A DNA stretch of 46,389 nt, taken from NCBI GenBank assembly GCA_021773275.1, contig JAJFKJ010000018.1:1-46389 (forward strand). Reading direction: 5' to 3'. The notes below the pieces were generated by a model. It was not told where the DNA came from and ran no database searches. It saw nothing but the letters and a program-made list of their open reading frames with translations. This document shows, piece by piece, positions 35,209 through 45,475 of the stretch. A program made the position numbers and the translations under genes. Within the stretch, counting starts at the first letter, position 1, and the number at the start of each line of letters is the position of its first letter. Source of the DNA: Gammaproteobacteria bacterium (GTDB taxonomy: Bacteria; Pseudomonadota; Gammaproteobacteria; JABCZS01).

Positions 35209-36327
35209 TTATAGCCGAAGCGGCATGACAACATAGACGCTTTTTAAGGATGCTGTCTCTACTTGACTCTCTATTAAGGCTGAACAGTTTGCATCTTGTA
35301 ACGTTAATTTAACCCCACCTGGTGGTACGGTATTCAGCACATCAAGCAAATAACTCGCATTAAAGCCTATTTCAAAATTATCACCTTTATAGTCAAGCTC
35401 TAATACCTCTTCAGCCTCTTCTTGCTCGGGGTTATTAGCAATAATGCGCATCCAACCTGGCTCTAACTGCAAACGCACGCCTCGGTGCTTCTCGCTAGAT
35501 AATATGGCTGCACGAGACAAACCTTGCTTTAATAGATCACGATCAACCTCAATAATACGCTCGCCTCCCTGTGGAAGCACACGTTTGTAGTCAGGGAAAC
35601 GGCCATCTATCAGTTTTGCGATAAAAACAAAGCCTGCACCCGTAATACGTATATGATTATCATCCAAACCTATCTGTAGCGCCATATCTTCATCTTGAAG
35701 CAGACGATATAGCTCACTAATCGCTTTTCTCGGCAAAATTATATGAAAATCTCCATGGGCGTCCCCAGCAGCGTGCTGTTTACTATGAGTTACCGCCAAT
35801 CTGTGCCCATCTGTTGCGATCATACGCAAACTTTCACGATCTGCTTCGAAAAGCATCCCATTTAGATAGTAGCGCACATCTTGTTGTGCCATTGCAAACT
35901 GACTGCCGTAAATTAGCTGTTTGAACTGGTTTTGGGGTAAGTTTATGGTTATCTTCGGTGAACTCCCTTGAATTGTAGGGAAGTCCGCTGCAGGGAGGGT
36001 AGATAAACTAAAACGACTCCCGCCTGATCTTACAGTTAATTTATCATCATCAAGTTTAAAGGAGATCAGCGAAGTTTCCGGAAGATTGCGGCAAATATCA
36101 AGCAGCTTGTCTGCAGGGGTAGTCACCTCGCCGGCAATAAAATCCCCTTCAAGTTGGCTCATCATAATTAATTCAATTTCAAGATCGGAGCCAATCAACG
36201 ACAATCGTGAGTTTTCGACGACGATCAGTATGTTTGCCAAAACCGCTAATGTCTTCTTTTTATCAGAAACACCCGCTACCGGCTGTATCTGTTTAAGGAG
36301 ATGCTCTCTAGTTATCGTAAATTCCAT
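35209..36327 (-). CDS. dnaN: DNA polymerase III beta clamp DnaN
   Basis: A 372-aa ring-forming sliding clamp. The start is ATG at 36327 (MEFTITREHLLKQIQPV); the frame also opens at a GTG nine bases upstream. Three clamp domains of about 120 residues are visible; landmarks are TLAVLANILI, the QDVRYYLNGMLFE and ATDGHRLA motifs, RFPDYKRVLP and the C-terminal YVVMPLRL, which forms part of the hydrophobic cleft where clamp-binding peptides dock. Length is normal (E. coli 366). It is 21 bases downstream of dnaA and 14 upstream of recF, the conserved order. Confidence 0.97.
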   Translation of the reverse strand: MEFTITREHLLKQIQPVAGVSDKKKTLAVLANILIVVENSRLSLIGSDLEIELIMMSQLEGDFIAGEVTTPADKLLDICRNLPETSLISFKLDDDKLTVRSGGSRFSLSTLPAADFPTIQGSSPKITINLPQNQFKQLIYGSQFAMAQQDVRYYLNGMLFEADRESLRMIATDGHRLAVTHSKQHAAGDAHGDFHIILPRKAISELYRLLQDEDMALQIGLDDNHIRITGAGFVFIAKLIDGRFPDYKRVLPQGGERIIEVDRDLLKQGLSRAAILSSEKHRGVRLQLEPGWMRIIANNPEQEEAEEVLELDYKGDNFEIGFNASYLLDVLNTVPPGGVKLTLQDANCSALIESQVETASLKSVYVVMPLRL

Positions 36328-36348
36328 AATTTTCACCGAAATTGTTAT

Positions 36349-37731
36349 TTAAGATGATAATACTCTAATCAAGTTGGTCCAGTCTTCTTGGATATCCCCA
36401 TTCAATTCAACCATTGATTTAATGGTTCGGCAAGCATGAAGCACTGTTGTATGATCACGACCGCCAAAAGCGTCGCCTATCTCAGGCAGGCTATGATTGG
36501 TTAACTCTTTTGCCAAGCTCATCGCAACCTGTCTAGGCCTTGCCACAGAACGAGAGCGGCGTTTCGACAATAAATCTGCCACCTTGATATTAAAGTACTC
36601 TGCTACTGTCTTCTGGATGTTTTCAATGGTTACCAGTTTATCTTGCAGTGCTAGCAAGTCTTTCAATGACTCCTTAACAAAATCGATAGTAATTGCCCTG
36701 CCAGTAAAATGCGCATTTGCCATGATCCTTTTTAAGGCGCCCTCGAGCTCACGTACATTGGAACGTATGCGTTTAGCTATAAAGAAGGCAACTTCGTGTG
36801 GTAACTCAATACCCACATTTTCCGCCTTACTCATCAAAATTGCCACGCGTGTCTCTAGCTCTGGCGGTTCTATAGCGACCGTAAGGCCCCAACCAAAGCG
36901 TGACTTCAAGCGCTCTTCTACACCGACAATTTCTTTAGGGTAACGATCACTTGTTAAAATAACCTGCTGCTTTCCTTCAAGGAGAGCGTTAAAGGTGTGA
37001 AAAAATTCTTCTTGTGATCGCTCTTTACCCGCGAAAAACTGAATATCATCGATCATCAACACATCCAGGGAACGATAATAGTTTTTAAAGTCGTTAATTT
37101 TATTGTTTTGTAATGCGCGAACCATATCTGCAACAAAACGTTCCGAATGCGTGTAAAGGATATTGGCATTAGGTTTATGTTCTAAAATTAAATTTCCAAC
37201 AGCATGCATTAAATGTGTTTTACCAAGGCCAACACCTCCGTAAATAAATAAAGGGTTGTAAGCTTTTCCTGGATTTTCTGCAACCTGTGTTGATGCTGCG
37301 CGCGCCAACTGATTAGATTTACCTTCCACAAATGTATCAAATACAAAATCTTTATTTAAATTGTTTTGTTGAAATTGTAGTGGTGCACTTCCAGAGGAAA
37401 AATTCTGTGCGGCTCTTGGCTGTGCTGTTTGCATGGGTGCCGCAACTGCTGCTATTGCAGCGCCATTATCTTTTTTACCAATTTGCAATACAAGCTGTGG
37501 GGCTGTACCTGTAGAAAAATGGTTAAGTAACTCATGTATATTAGGAAGATAGCTTTCTTTAACCCAATCACAAACAAATCGGTTGGGCGCCCACAAACAT
37601 ATGGTATCCGCTCTCACCTCTGCTTGAAGAGGGCGAATCCATGTATTAAATTGTTGTGGCGTAAGTTTATCCTGTAGTGCTTCTACACACTGCTGCCAAA
37701 TTGAAGTCGTGCCTGACACCGGCTTCTCCAT
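36349..37731 (-). CDS. dnaA: Chromosomal replication initiator DnaA
   Basis: A 460-aa AAA+ initiator. The reading frame opens at a TTG at 37767, but the family start ([15 protein letters not shown]) is the ATG at 37731, which I use. Domain I (about 5-75) has the typical [10 protein letters not shown]; a Gln/Ala/Pro-rich linker (about 90-130) follows. Domain III has Walker A GGVGLGKT (165-172), LMIDDIQFF and the sensor blocks LTSDRYP and ELEGALKR. Domain IV has the DnaA box-binding helix-turn-helix [17 protein letters not shown] and [12 protein letters not shown]. Upstream on the minus strand is the DnaA-box cluster, so autoregulation is likely. Confidence 0.97.
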   Translation of the reverse strand: MEKPVSGTTSIWQQCVEALQDKLTPQQFNTWIRPLQAEVRADTICLWAPNRFVCDWVKESYLPNIHELLNHFSTGTAPQLVLQIGKKDNGAAIAAVAAPMQTAQPRAAQNFSSGSAPLQFQQNNLNKDFVFDTFVEGKSNQLARAASTQVAENPGKAYNPLFIYGGVGLGKTHLMHAVGNLILEHKPNANILYTHSERFVADMVRALQNNKINDFKNYYRSLDVLMIDDIQFFAGKERSQEEFFHTFNALLEGKQQVILTSDRYPKEIVGVEERLKSRFGWGLTVAIEPPELETRVAILMSKAENVGIELPHEVAFFIAKRIRSNVRELEGALKRIMANAHFTGRAITIDFVKESLKDLLALQDKLVTIENIQKTVAEYFNIKVADLLSKRRSRSVARPRQVAMSLAKELTNHSLPEIGDAFGGRDHTTVLHACRTIKSMVELNGDIQEDWTNLIRVLSS

Positions 37732-37831
37732 GTTAAAGGTAAGGGAAACAGTATACCGCCTTTTCAAACAAGATCGTTAGTACTTCCGTGTATAAAGCTG
37801 TGCGAAAAGGCTTAATCTAGGACTAGCAAAG

Positions 37832-37840
37832 TGTGGACAA
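37832..37840 (-). promoter_or_regulatory. DnaA box variant (TTGTCCACA)
   Basis: On the minus strand TTGTCCACA, one base from consensus. It lies upstream of dnaA between the perfect box at 37866 and the TTATACACG variant at 37787, so this run could bind DnaA cooperatively and repress dnaA. Confidence 0.6.
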
Positions 37841-37865
37841 AGAAGTTTAATTACAAAAATGCAAG

Positions 37866-37874
37866 TTATACACA
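37866..37874 (+). promoter_or_regulatory. DnaA box (consensus TTATACACA)
   Basis: TTATACACA matches the consensus TTATNCACA exactly. It lies about 135 bases upstream of the dnaA start codon and is one of the two strongest boxes in oriC. Confidence 0.85.
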
Positions 37875-37963
37875 ATTTACGCCTGCTTTATTCATCTATC
37901 AATACATACTATTCACAGCCGGTTTTTAACCGTAACCTTATAAAATTTAAACATAATTAGGTT

Positions 37964-37972
37964 TTACCCACA
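37964..37972 (+). promoter_or_regulatory. DnaA box variant (TTACCCACA)
   Basis: One mismatch from consensus, immediately left of the A+T-rich stretch starting near 37980. This arrangement fits a DnaA site next to a DNA-unwinding element. Confidence 0.5.
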
Positions 37973-38218
37973 AAAACTGCGCTGCTTAATAATATTAATA
38001 AGGTTTAATAGATCTACTTTATATTAATTAAACGAGGTTGTTTATGAGAAGTTTAATAAATTATTTATAAATGACAAGCCCTATAAATAACAAACTCAGT
38101 AACTCGATGAACAAAAAAACAAAAGCGTTATGACTAAACCATCGCTTCCTGTGTATAGGTACCCTGATAACCACAAGCAATACCAGTGGATAAGTTGCAA
38201 TAAAAGCGGACAACCTAG

Positions 38219-38227
38219 TTATCCACA
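38219..38227 (+). promoter_or_regulatory. DnaA box (consensus TTATCCACA)
   Basis: TTATCCACA is the highest-affinity box known in E. coli (R1/R4 type). It is on the rpmH side of the A+T-rich stretch, about 160 bases from the rpmH promoter. Confidence 0.88.
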
Positions 38228-38385
38228 AGTAAAAGCTTCCCCCTTAACAAGGTTTAACCCAAGTTTTATAATAAAATAACCCGTTGATATATATAAGAAA
38301 ATAAAACATACCCACAGATTCTGCGCTTATCTATAGTAATAAAAAGATATCTTAAAAAGACATATAAATAATAAAGGCAGACAAA

Positions 38386-38414
38386 TTGACAAAGCTTTTC
38401 GAATTCCGTATGAT
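38386..38414 (+). promoter_or_regulatory. Strong sigma-70 promoter of rpmH
   Basis: TTGACA (38386-38391), a 17-base spacer and TATGAT (38409-38414): perfect -35, -10 one base from TATAAT. Transcription would begin near 38421, about 35 bases before the rpmH ATG. It probably drives rpmH-rnpA-yidD-yidC and perhaps further. Confidence 0.85.
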
Positions 38415-38455
38415 TGCCCTCTAAATTAACTGAATTTAAAGGATGTGGTGGTCAG

Positions 38456-38602
38456 ATGAAACGTACTTACCAACCCAAAAAGAGAAGACGCGTTAAAAAA
38501 CATGGCTTTAGAAAGCGCATGCAGACCCCTAATGGTCGCAAAGTGCTTAAAAACCGTCGTCGTAAGGGGCGTAAACGCCTAGCACCTACGGCAAAACGTT
38601 AA
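38456..38602 (+). CDS. rpmH: 50S ribosomal protein L34
   Basis: A 48-aa, very basic ribosomal protein. The sequence [19 protein letters not shown] with [22 protein letters not shown] is the L34 pattern. The frame starts upstream, but the ATG at 38456 is the conserved start. AAAGGATG lies about 15 bases upstream, with no other strong ribosome site. It is followed by rnpA after five bases, the classic rpmH-rnpA pair next to oriC. Confidence 0.97.
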   Translation: MKRTYQPKKRRRVKKHGFRKRMQTPNGRKVLKNRRRKGRKRLAPTAKR

Positions 38603-38607
38603 TCACC

Positions 38608-38937
38608 TTGAAATATACCAAAAACCATCGTCTATTAACAGCCGCAGATTTTAGGTATGTCTTTGAAAGACCTAAAAAAATCAAAGCTGGGCCGGTGGAT
38701 TTTTATATTCGGCTTAACGAAAAAGGCATAGCCCGCTTGGGTTTAGCAGTCCCTAAGAAGGCCGTTAAGCGCGCTGTAGACAGAAACCGTTTAAAACGGC
38801 TCCTACGAGAGCAGTTCCGTAGGCACCACCCTGTGTTGCTTGGCTACGATGTCGTGGTAGTGGTGCGTTCTGGCAATGCGCAGGGTTTAGCAAGCCAATG
38901 GCAAAAAATGATCATAGCTCTTGAAGGTGGGCGATGA
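38608..38937 (+). CDS. rnpA: Ribonuclease P protein component, TTG start
   Basis: A 109-aa basic protein that assists the RNase P RNA in 5' tRNA processing. The RNR signature is [25 protein letters not shown] (about 50-75), preceded by the hydrophobic [21 protein letters not shown] strand. The start is TTG at 38608; no ATG is available in frame before the conserved [13 protein letters not shown]. Its last bases overlap yidD in ATGATGA fashion. Rare starts are common for rnpA. Confidence 0.95.
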   Translation: MKYTKNHRLLTAADFRYVFERPKKIKAGPVDFYIRLNEKGIARLGLAVPKKAVKRAVDRNRLKRLLREQFRRHHPVLLGYDVVVVVRSGNAQGLASQWQKMIIALEGGR

Positions 38938-39185
38938 TGGCGAATCTAAGAGGGATTATGCGGTTCTTGTGTTTAAAACTGATAGCCCTGTATCAATATT
39001 GCATTAGCCCATTATTAGGCCCATGTTGCCGTTTTCATCCAAGTTGTGCACAATACGCTTCTGAGGCAATCAGACAGCATGGTGTGCTTTATGGCGTTTA
39101 CCTGATTATAAAACGTTTAGCTCGTTGTCACCCCTGGGGTAGCAGTGGTTATGATCCGGTTCCTGAAATTAACAAACAAAAGTAG
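38934..39185 (+). CDS. yidD: Membrane protein insertion efficiency factor YidD
   Basis: An 83-aa small amphipathic protein of the YidD family. Signature blocks are [30 protein letters not shown], with its four Cys, and the tail [12 protein letters not shown]. It aids YidC-dependent insertion in the inner membrane. ATG at 38934 has AAGGTG upstream and overlaps rnpA by four bases; Met9 (38958) is an alternative. It sits between rnpA and yidC as in most gammaproteobacteria. Confidence 0.95.
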   Translation: MMANLRGIMRFLCLKLIALYQYCISPLLGPCCRFHPSCAQYASEAIRQHGVLYGVYLIIKRLARCHPWGSSGYDPVPEINKQK

Positions 39186-39191
39186 ATAGCA

Positions 39192-40859
39192 ATGGAAATG
39201 ACACGAAATATTTTATTGGGCGGGGTTTTGGTTACGGCGTTTTTGCTGTGGTCTGCTTGGCAGCAAGACTATAAGAAACCCGGAATCATGGTGGAAGCAG
39301 AAACACAAGATGCGGCATTGGGCATTGATGTGCCGGAAATGATGCCTAACGATATGCCTGTTGCAACGACTACAGGGGCGGATACAAATCTACCCGTTAG
39401 TGCAGCGGTTGTACCCAGTGATCGAATTGTTACTGTAACAACAGATGTTTTACTATTAGAGATTGATCGCAAGGGCGGTAATCTTATTAGCGCCAAGTTA
39501 CTTGATTACAAACAGACTAAAGAGCCAAATAGCGCCCCCGTGCAAATTTTAAATGACCAGCCTGGTGAAACTTATGTGGCGCAAAGTGGTCTAGTTGGTG
39601 CGAGAGGACCAGATACAACGCAAAAAGGCCAAGCTGTTTTAACAAGCCAACAGTCTTCCTATACATTAAGCGCAGGCCAAGATGTTTTAGAGGTACCGTT
39701 AACATGGTCAGAGAATGGCGTTACCGTAACAAAGGTTTTTACCTTGAAACGTGACAGCTACTTAGTGGGTGTTAACTATGACGTTACGAACAATAGTAAC
39801 TCCGCTTGGGTTGGGCAGTTTTATGGGCAGTTCAAACGCGAACCAATTTCAGCGAAAAAAGACAACTTCTTTAGTTTTGCCACATTTAATGGCGGCGCTG
39901 TTTCAACACCAGAAAAACGCTACCAAAAACTGTCTTACAAAGATATGGACAAAGAAAAGCTGAATAAGTCAGGGGAGGGCGGCTGGATTGCAATGCTGCA
40001 GCACTATTTTGTGAGTGCCTGGATACCCGATCCCGAACAAAACTTCCGCTTCGTTTCTTATGCGCCGCAAAACAACATCTATCGCTTGGCGATGTTAGGT
40101 CCAACCTTAGCGGCAGAGCCCGGCCAAACCATTCAAACAGGCGCAGAGTTTTATGTTGGCCCTGAGATTACTGGAGACCTAAAACAAATTGCGCCCGGCT
40201 TAGATTTAACGGTTGATTACGGTTGGTTCTGGCCAATCTCACAAGCCTTGTTCTGGGTGTTGAAAAAGTTTTTCGATCTATTTGGCAATTGGGGTTGGGC
40301 GATTATATTTACCACAGTCGTTATTAAAATTGTTTTTTACAAATTATCTGCAACCAGTTATCGTTCGATGGCAAATATGCGACGTGTACAACCAAAAATA
40401 GAAAAAATAAAAGAAAGGGTTGGAGACGACAAGCAAAAAATGAGCCAAGAAATGATGGCCCTGTACAAAAAGGAAAAAATCAACCCCTTGGGCGGTTGTT
40501 TGCCGATACTTGTGCAGATTCCGGTATTCATCGCTTTGTATTGGGTGTTGATTGAAAGCGTGGAATTAAGACATGCACCGTTTATTCTTTGGATTCATGA
40601 CCTGTCAGCGAAAGATCCGTTCTATGTGTTGCCATTAATCATGGGTGCCTCGATGTTTTTACAACAAAGAATGTCACCGGCGCCACCAGACCCTGTGCAG
40701 GCAAAAGTATTGATGATGATGCCAATCGTATTTACGGTGTTGTTCTTAAATTTCCCTGCCGGTCTTGTATTGTACTGGGTGGTGAATAACGTATTATCCA
40801 TCGCACAACAATGGACTGTCATGCGCAGCGTCGAGAAGGGAGCAGCTAAGGCCAAGTAA
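39192..40859 (+). CDS. yidC: Membrane protein insertase YidC
   Basis: A 555-aa inner-membrane insertase. One N-terminal membrane helix (about 5-22) anchors a large periplasmic domain (about 60-340, LTWSENGVTVTKVF and PISAKKDNFFSF). The catalytic five-helix core begins near 345 (LFWVLKKFFDLFGNWGWAII) and includes the conserved loop with MANMRRVQPKIEKIKERVGDD, the PLGGCLPILVQIPVFIALYWVL helix and the C-terminal FPAGLVLYWVVNNVLSIAQQ. Length is normal for gram-negatives. It is six bases after yidD. Confidence 0.97.
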   Translation: MEMTRNILLGGVLVTAFLLWSAWQQDYKKPGIMVEAETQDAALGIDVPEMMPNDMPVATTTGADTNLPVSAAVVPSDRIVTVTTDVLLLEIDRKGGNLISAKLLDYKQTKEPNSAPVQILNDQPGETYVAQSGLVGARGPDTTQKGQAVLTSQQSSYTLSAGQDVLEVPLTWSENGVTVTKVFTLKRDSYLVGVNYDVTNNSNSAWVGQFYGQFKREPISAKKDNFFSFATFNGGAVSTPEKRYQKLSYKDMDKEKLNKSGEGGWIAMLQHYFVSAWIPDPEQNFRFVSYAPQNNIYRLAMLGPTLAAEPGQTIQTGAEFYVGPEITGDLKQIAPGLDLTVDYGWFWPISQALFWVLKKFFDLFGNWGWAIIFTTVVIKIVFYKLSATSYRSMANMRRVQPKIEKIKERVGDDKQKMSQEMMALYKKEKINPLGGCLPILVQIPVFIALYWVLIESVELRHAPFILWIHDLSAKDPFYVLPLIMGASMFLQQRMSPAPPDPVQAKVLMMMPIVFTVLFLNFPAGLVLYWVVNNVLSIAQQWTVMRSVEKGAAKAK

Positions 40860-40871
40860 TCCTAGTGAGCG

Positions 40872-42206
40872 ATGAACAGAATAGACACAACAACTATTGC
40901 AGCGATAGCAACACCTCCTGGACGCGGGGGTGTTGGAATTGTACGCGTCTCCGGTCCGCTTGCATTAACGATCGCTAAAACAATAACAGGCGTTGACCCA
41001 GAGCCGCGTTATGCACACTTCACCAAGTTTTTTGATGAGCAAGAAGGTATCATTGATGAAGGCTTGCTTATTTTTTTCCCTAACCCCCATTCGTTTACCG
41101 GCGAAGATGTTTTAGAGCTGCAAGGCCATGGTGGGCCAGTTGTAATGGGGTTACTGTTAAAACGTGTTCTGCAGTGCGGAGCTATCCACGCAAAGCCCGG
41201 TGAATTTTCAGAGCGCGCTTTTTTAAACGATAAAGTCGATTTAGCGCAAGCAGAAGCTATTGCTGATTTAATCAACGCCACAACAGAGATAGCAGCAAAA
41301 GCATCGATGCAATCTTTGCAGGGCAAGTTTTCAGAAAGGTTGCAAAAACTTTATCACCGCATGGTGGAGTTGCGCGTTCATGTTGAGGCAGCGATCGACT
41401 TCCCAGATGAGGATGTTGATTTTCTTGGTGACGGCGTAATCGAAGAAAAATTAAAAAAAATTATTATCGACTGCGATGTTCTGCAACAACAAACAAAACA
41501 GGGTGCAATTTTGCAGCAAGGCATGAGTGTTGTGATTGCGGGAAAACCTAATGCAGGCAAGTCTAGCTTGTTAAACCAGCTTGCCGCAAAAGAGGCAGCG
41601 ATTGTTACAGATATTGCGGGCACCACGCGCGATGTTTTGCGAGAATATATTCAGCTAGACGGTATGCCCTTGCATATTATCGATACCGCGGGTTTGAGAG
41701 AAACAAACGATGCTGTAGAAAAGAAAGGTGTGGAAAGAGCGTTGTGCGAAATTAAAAAAGCCGACAAGATTATATTACTTGTGGAAAATCTTGAAGATAT
41801 AACCTTAGATGGGGCAACACCAGAAAATACTATCGTTGTGCAAAACAAAATTGACTTAACTGGTGAGCGCCCAGGAGTAACAACACATAAGAATTATACG
41901 CTCGTTAAGCTCTCTGCAAAAACAGGCGATGGTTTAGCGCTTCTAAAACAAACCTTAAAACAAAGTGTCGGTTTTTCAGCGCCGAGTGAGGACGGTTTTA
42001 TTGCCCGCGCACGTCATGTGGATGCTATTGCCCGCAGCATGCAAGCATTGCAAATAGGTCTAAAACAGCTGCAGCAATTTAATGCTGGTGAATGTTTAGC
42101 GGAAGAGTTAAGATTGGCGCATAACAATCTGGGTGAGATTCTCGGCACCATGTCGGCAGATGATTTACTAGGTGAAATTTTTTCTTCGTTTTGTATTGGT
42201 AAATAA
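40872..42206 (+). CDS. mnmE: tRNA modification GTPase MnmE (TrmE)
   Basis: A 444-aa GTPase that with MnmG builds the 5-carboxymethylaminomethyl group on wobble uridine 34. The N-terminal formyl-THF-binding domain starts [20 protein letters not shown]; the G domain has G1 [10 protein letters not shown]2 TTRDVLRE and G3 DTAGLR, and NKID gives G4. The C-terminal tetrapeptide is CIGK, with the catalytic Cys. It is followed two bases later by mnmG, so the pair is expressed together. Length is near E. coli (454). Confidence 0.96.
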   Translation: MNRIDTTTIAAIATPPGRGGVGIVRVSGPLALTIAKTITGVDPEPRYAHFTKFFDEQEGIIDEGLLIFFPNPHSFTGEDVLELQGHGGPVVMGLLLKRVLQCGAIHAKPGEFSERAFLNDKVDLAQAEAIADLINATTEIAAKASMQSLQGKFSERLQKLYHRMVELRVHVEAAIDFPDEDVDFLGDGVIEEKLKKIIIDCDVLQQQTKQGAILQQGMSVVIAGKPNAGKSSLLNQLAAKEAAIVTDIAGTTRDVLREYIQLDGMPLHIIDTAGLRETNDAVEKKGVERALCEIKKADKIILLVENLEDITLDGATPENTIVVQNKIDLTGERPGVTTHKNYTLVKLSAKTGDGLALLKQTLKQSVGFSAPSEDGFIARARHVDAIARSMQALQIGLKQLQQFNAGECLAEELRLAHNNLGEILGTMSADDLLGEIFSSFCIGK

Positions 42207-42208
42207 AG

Positions 42209-44083
42209 ATGAGTAATGCAGGGTTTGACATAATTGTAATAGGTGGCGGCCATGCAGGTACGGAGGCAGCGCTAGCAGCAGCACGTATGGGCGCAAAAAC
42301 TTTATTACTTACGCATAACATTGACACGATTGGTCAAATGTCGTGTAACCCCGCTATCGGAGGCATTGGCAAGTCACACCTGGTAAAAGAAATCGACGCA
42401 CTTGGTGGTGTCATGGCCAAAGCAGCAGACAGGGCTGGCATACAGTTCCGTATTTTAAATGTGAGCAAGGGCCCAGCGGTGCGCGCAACACGCGCGCAAG
42501 CAGATCGACAGCTTTATCGTTATGCGATTCAACAGGTAGTACACAAACAACAAAATCTTACGGTGTTTCAACAAAGTGTGGAAGATATAATCGTTGAACA
42601 AGGTAAGGCAAAAGGCGTTATTACACAAACAGGTATTAAGTTTTATGCGGATGCGCTTGTATTAACGGTGGGTACCTTTTTAGGTGGCGTTGTACATATT
42701 GGTTTAGAGAACCACCAAGGGGGGCGTGCAGGCTGCCCGCCATCAAATGGTTTGGCAAAACGTTTACGCGCCATGCCGTTTAACGTTGGCCGTTTAAAAA
42801 CAGGCACACCACCCAGGCTTGATAAACGCAGTATTGACCTAGACAGTTTGCAAAAACAATACGGGGACACACCGTTACCGGTAATGTCATTTACTGGTAG
42901 TGTTGATGAACACCCAGAGCAAGTATGTTGCTACATTACCCACACCAATAAAAAAACGCATGAGATTGTGCGCGAAAGCTTAGATCAGTCACCACTTTTT
43001 TCTGGCGATATTTCCGGACGAGGGCCGCGCTACTGTCCATCGATCGAAGATAAGATTCATCGCTTTGCTGATAAAGACTCGCATCAGATTTTTGTGGAAC
43101 CGGAGGGCTTAAATAGCATAGAGCTTTACCCTAATGGTATTTCCACCAGCCTACCCTATGAAAAACAGATTGCCTATATACAAACAATTAAAGGTTTTGA
43201 AAACGCACACATAACCCGCCCTGGCTATGCAATCGAGTATGATTTTTTTGACCCGCGTGATTTAAAGCAAAACTTAGAAACAAAGTTTGTTGAGAATTTA
43301 TTCTTTGCGGGCCAGATTAACGGAACCACAGGCTATGAAGAAGCTGCCGCGCAAGGTTTGTATGCGGCCATAAACGCGGTGCAAAAAATTCAAAACAAAG
43401 CCGAGTTTGTTTTGAGTCGCGATCAGGCTTACATTGGTGTGCTGGTAGATGATTTAATTACACAGGGTGCACCAGAGCCGTATCGCATGTTTACCTCACG
43501 CGCGGAATACCGCTTGTTGTTGCGTGAAGATAATGCTGATTTACGTTTAACCGCCTTGGGCCGCAACCTTGGTTTGGTAGACGAGAGGCGCTGGAAAACA
43601 CTCAAGGATAAAAAAGAGGTTGTTGAGCAAGAGTTTAAACGCCTGCGTAGCACATGGGTGCAGGCAGGCAGTGAGCAAGCGTTAGCGATAGAAAAAAATA
43701 TGGGTGCAAAAATAACACATGAATATAACCTTGCTGATTTATTGGCACGACCAGAATTTAATTATCAAGATCTAATTGAAACCGTTGGCCTACAGGCTGT
43801 CTCGAATAAGCAAGCAGCGCAGCAGGTGCAGATAAAAATTAAATACGCTGGCTACATTGAGCGCCAACTTGATGAGGTGGCAAAACACAAGCGCCATGAG
43901 CAAACCAAAATCCCACAAGATATAGATTATGCGCAGATAAAAAGTTTGTCTTCCGAGGTGGTCGAAAGACTGCAGCAGCAAAAACCTAATACAATTGGGC
44001 AAGCCTCACGCATACCGGGCATCACCCCCGCGGCAATTTCTATTTTATTGGTGCATCTAAAAAAACATACGGTTGCGGCATGA
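42209..44083 (+). CDS. mnmG: tRNA uridine-5-carboxymethylaminomethyl enzyme MnmG (GidA)
   Basis: A 624-aa FAD-binding partner of MnmE. The dinucleotide loop is [19 protein letters not shown] (about 9-27). [17 protein letters not shown] and [13 protein letters not shown] follow, and the second NAD-related segment has [27 protein letters not shown] is the FAD-contact signature. The C-terminal helical part (about 470-620) is the MnmE-binding region. Two bases separate it from mnmE, and its stop overlaps rsmG in ATGA. Confidence 0.97.
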   Translation: MSNAGFDIIVIGGGHAGTEAALAAARMGAKTLLLTHNIDTIGQMSCNPAIGGIGKSHLVKEIDALGGVMAKAADRAGIQFRILNVSKGPAVRATRAQADRQLYRYAIQQVVHKQQNLTVFQQSVEDIIVEQGKAKGVITQTGIKFYADALVLTVGTFLGGVVHIGLENHQGGRAGCPPSNGLAKRLRAMPFNVGRLKTGTPPRLDKRSIDLDSLQKQYGDTPLPVMSFTGSVDEHPEQVCCYITHTNKKTHEIVRESLDQSPLFSGDISGRGPRYCPSIEDKIHRFADKDSHQIFVEPEGLNSIELYPNGISTSLPYEKQIAYIQTIKGFENAHITRPGYAIEYDFFDPRDLKQNLETKFVENLFFAGQINGTTGYEEAAAQGLYAAINAVQKIQNKAEFVLSRDQAYIGVLVDDLITQGAPEPYRMFTSRAEYRLLLREDNADLRLTALGRNLGLVDERRWKTLKDKKEVVEQEFKRLRSTWVQAGSEQALAIEKNMGAKITHEYNLADLLARPEFNYQDLIETVGLQAVSNKQAAQQVQIKIKYAGYIERQLDEVAKHKRHEQTKIPQDIDYAQIKSLSSEVVERLQQQKPNTIGQASRIPGITPAAISILLVHLKKHTVAA

Positions 44084-44664
44084 ACAAAGAACTTGATCCA
44101 CGCTATACAAGTTACTGTGAACTTCTGCAGCAATGGCAAAAAACATATAACTTAACATCGATCAAAAGGATTGATGATATGATGACGCATCACGTTTTAG
44201 ATAGTTTATCGATCGCACCTTATGTTCAAGGCGATAACATTATTGATGTAGGCAGTGGTGCCGGCTTACCTGGTATGATTTTAGCGATAGCGATGCCAGA
44301 CAAAAAATTCACACTGCTTGATACGGTAGAAAAGAAAACGCATTTTATGCAGCATGCAAAAACAAAGTTAAAACTCAACAATGTTACAGTGGTGCATCAA
44401 CGCGTTGAGCAATATAAGCCAGCAACTCTTTTCGATACAGTCATGACCCGAGCGTTTAGCGATATTAAAAAAATGTTAGCAAACACACAGCATCTGTGTG
44501 CAGCCGATGGGGTGTTTTTAGCAATGAAGGGTAAGCTGCCTGAAAATGAGCTAGCAGAATTGCCTACTGGCTTTAATGTCAAGTCTGTGCAATCATTAAC
44601 AGTGCCGGGCTTAGATGCGCAGCGGCATTTAGTGATTATCAATAAGGGAATATGCAGTGGGTAA
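44080..44664 (+). CDS. rsmG: 16S rRNA m7G527 methyltransferase RsmG (GidB)
   Basis: A 194-aa SAM-dependent enzyme methylating G527 in 16S rRNA. SAM motif I is [19 protein letters not shown]. Upstream [21 protein letters not shown] is the RsmG signature. [17 protein letters not shown] is the motif IV region. The ATG at 44080 overlaps the mnmG stop. The end overlaps parA by eight bases, since the parA GTG is inside rsmG. Slightly shorter than E. coli RsmG (207). Confidence 0.95.
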   Translation: MNKELDPRYTSYCELLQQWQKTYNLTSIKRIDDMMTHHVLDSLSIAPYVQGDNIIDVGSGAGLPGMILAIAMPDKKFTLLDTVEKKTHFMQHAKTKLKLNNVTVVHQRVEQYKPATLFDTVMTRAFSDIKKMLANTQHLCAADGVFLAMKGKLPENELAELPTGFNVKSVQSLTVPGLDAQRHLVIINKGICSG

Positions 44665-45466
44665 AATTATCGCTTTAGCGAATCAAAAAGGTGGGGTGGG
44701 AAAAACCACGACCTGCGTTAATTTAGCGGCATCACTGGTTGTCGCCAAGCAAAAGATTTTGTTGGTTGACCTCGACCCTCAGGGGAACGCTACCATGGGT
44801 AGTGGTGTCAACAAGCAGAGCGTCAGCAAAAGCATTAACGATGTGTTGATGGGGCGAGCGACGGTCGAAGAGGTGTTGATTAAAAATACCGCCGCGGGAT
44901 ATGACTTACTCCCGGGTAATGGCCAGCTAACAGAAGCCGAAGTGAAGCTTCTAGCAGTGGAAGGCCGTGAAACTAAACTTAAAGAGGCGCTACAAGGAAT
45001 TGTACCGGCCTATGACTACGTTTTATTTGATTGCCCACCATCACTAAACATGTTAACGGTTAACTCTCTGGTGGCCGCTGACAGCGTTTTAATACCTATG
45101 CAGTGTGAGTACTACGCACTGGAAGGTTTATCGGCCCTGGTTGATACCATTCAAACCTTGTGTCGTAGTGCTAACCCAAAATTACGGATCGAGGGCTTGT
45201 TGCGGACGATGTATGACCCACGCAATCGTCTATCGCAAGAGGTTACGGCAGAGCTGGTGCAGCATTTTGGCAACAAGGTTTACAAGACAGTTATTCCACG
45301 TAATGTTCGGTTAGCTGAGGCACCCAGCCACGGCCTACCTGTGCTACACTATGACAAATATTCGCGTGGTGCTGCATCCTATTTAGCTTTGGCTGGTGAG
45401 TTCTTAAAACGACAACAACCCGTTATTGCAGAAACAACAGAAGCACAAACACAGCCAGCGGAATGA
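44657..45466 (+). CDS. parA: Chromosome partitioning ATPase ParA (Soj)
   Basis: A 269-aa Walker-type ATPase that drives origin segregation with ParB. The deviant Walker A KGGVGKTT is at 11-18, motif A' is DLDPQGNATMGSG, and Walker B is YDYVLFDCPPSLNMLTVNS. RYRNVRLAEAPSHG-type blocks (VIPRNVRLAEAPSHGLPV) end the family core. The start is GTG at 44657; no in-frame ATG precedes the Walker motif. It overlaps rsmG by eight bases and is ten bases before parB. Confidence 0.96.
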   Translation: MGKIIALANQKGGVGKTTTCVNLAASLVVAKQKILLVDLDPQGNATMGSGVNKQSVSKSINDVLMGRATVEEVLIKNTAAGYDLLPGNGQLTEAEVKLLAVEGRETKLKEALQGIVPAYDYVLFDCPPSLNMLTVNSLVAADSVLIPMQCEYYALEGLSALVDTIQTLCRSANPKLRIEGLLRTMYDPRNRLSQEVTAELVQHFGNKVYKTVIPRNVRLAEAPSHGLPVLHYDKYSRGAASYLALAGEFLKRQQPVIAETTEAQTQPAE

Positions 45467-45475
45467 AGGTGAAAA

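Larger units (their letters stand above)
37732..38455. other. Chromosomal origin of replication (oriC), dnaA-rpmH gap
   Basis: The only gap over 300 bases, 724 bp between divergent dnaA and rpmH. It holds two perfect DnaA boxes (37866, 38219) and six one-mismatch boxes: TTGTCCACA, TTATACACG, TTACCCACA, CTATTCACA, CTATACACA and TTATCCACT at 37832, 37787, 37964, 37909, 38150 and 38185. An A+T-rich stretch (about 37980-38110) includes a 13-mer-like GATCTACTTTATA at 38011 and could be the unwinding element. Only two GATC sites (37772 and 38011) were seen. The rpmH promoter is at its right end. No tRNA or ORF of weight was found. Confidence 0.88.

Noticed and set aside
37768-38440. CRISPR-like or iteron array near the origin
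   Set aside because: The repeated units are DnaA boxes in both orientations with irregular spacing, not direct repeats with constant spacers.
37741-38455. tRNA or small RNA gene in the oriC gap
   Set aside because: No cloverleaf or T-loop pattern was seen, and the sequence is explained by DnaA boxes and A+T-rich DNA.
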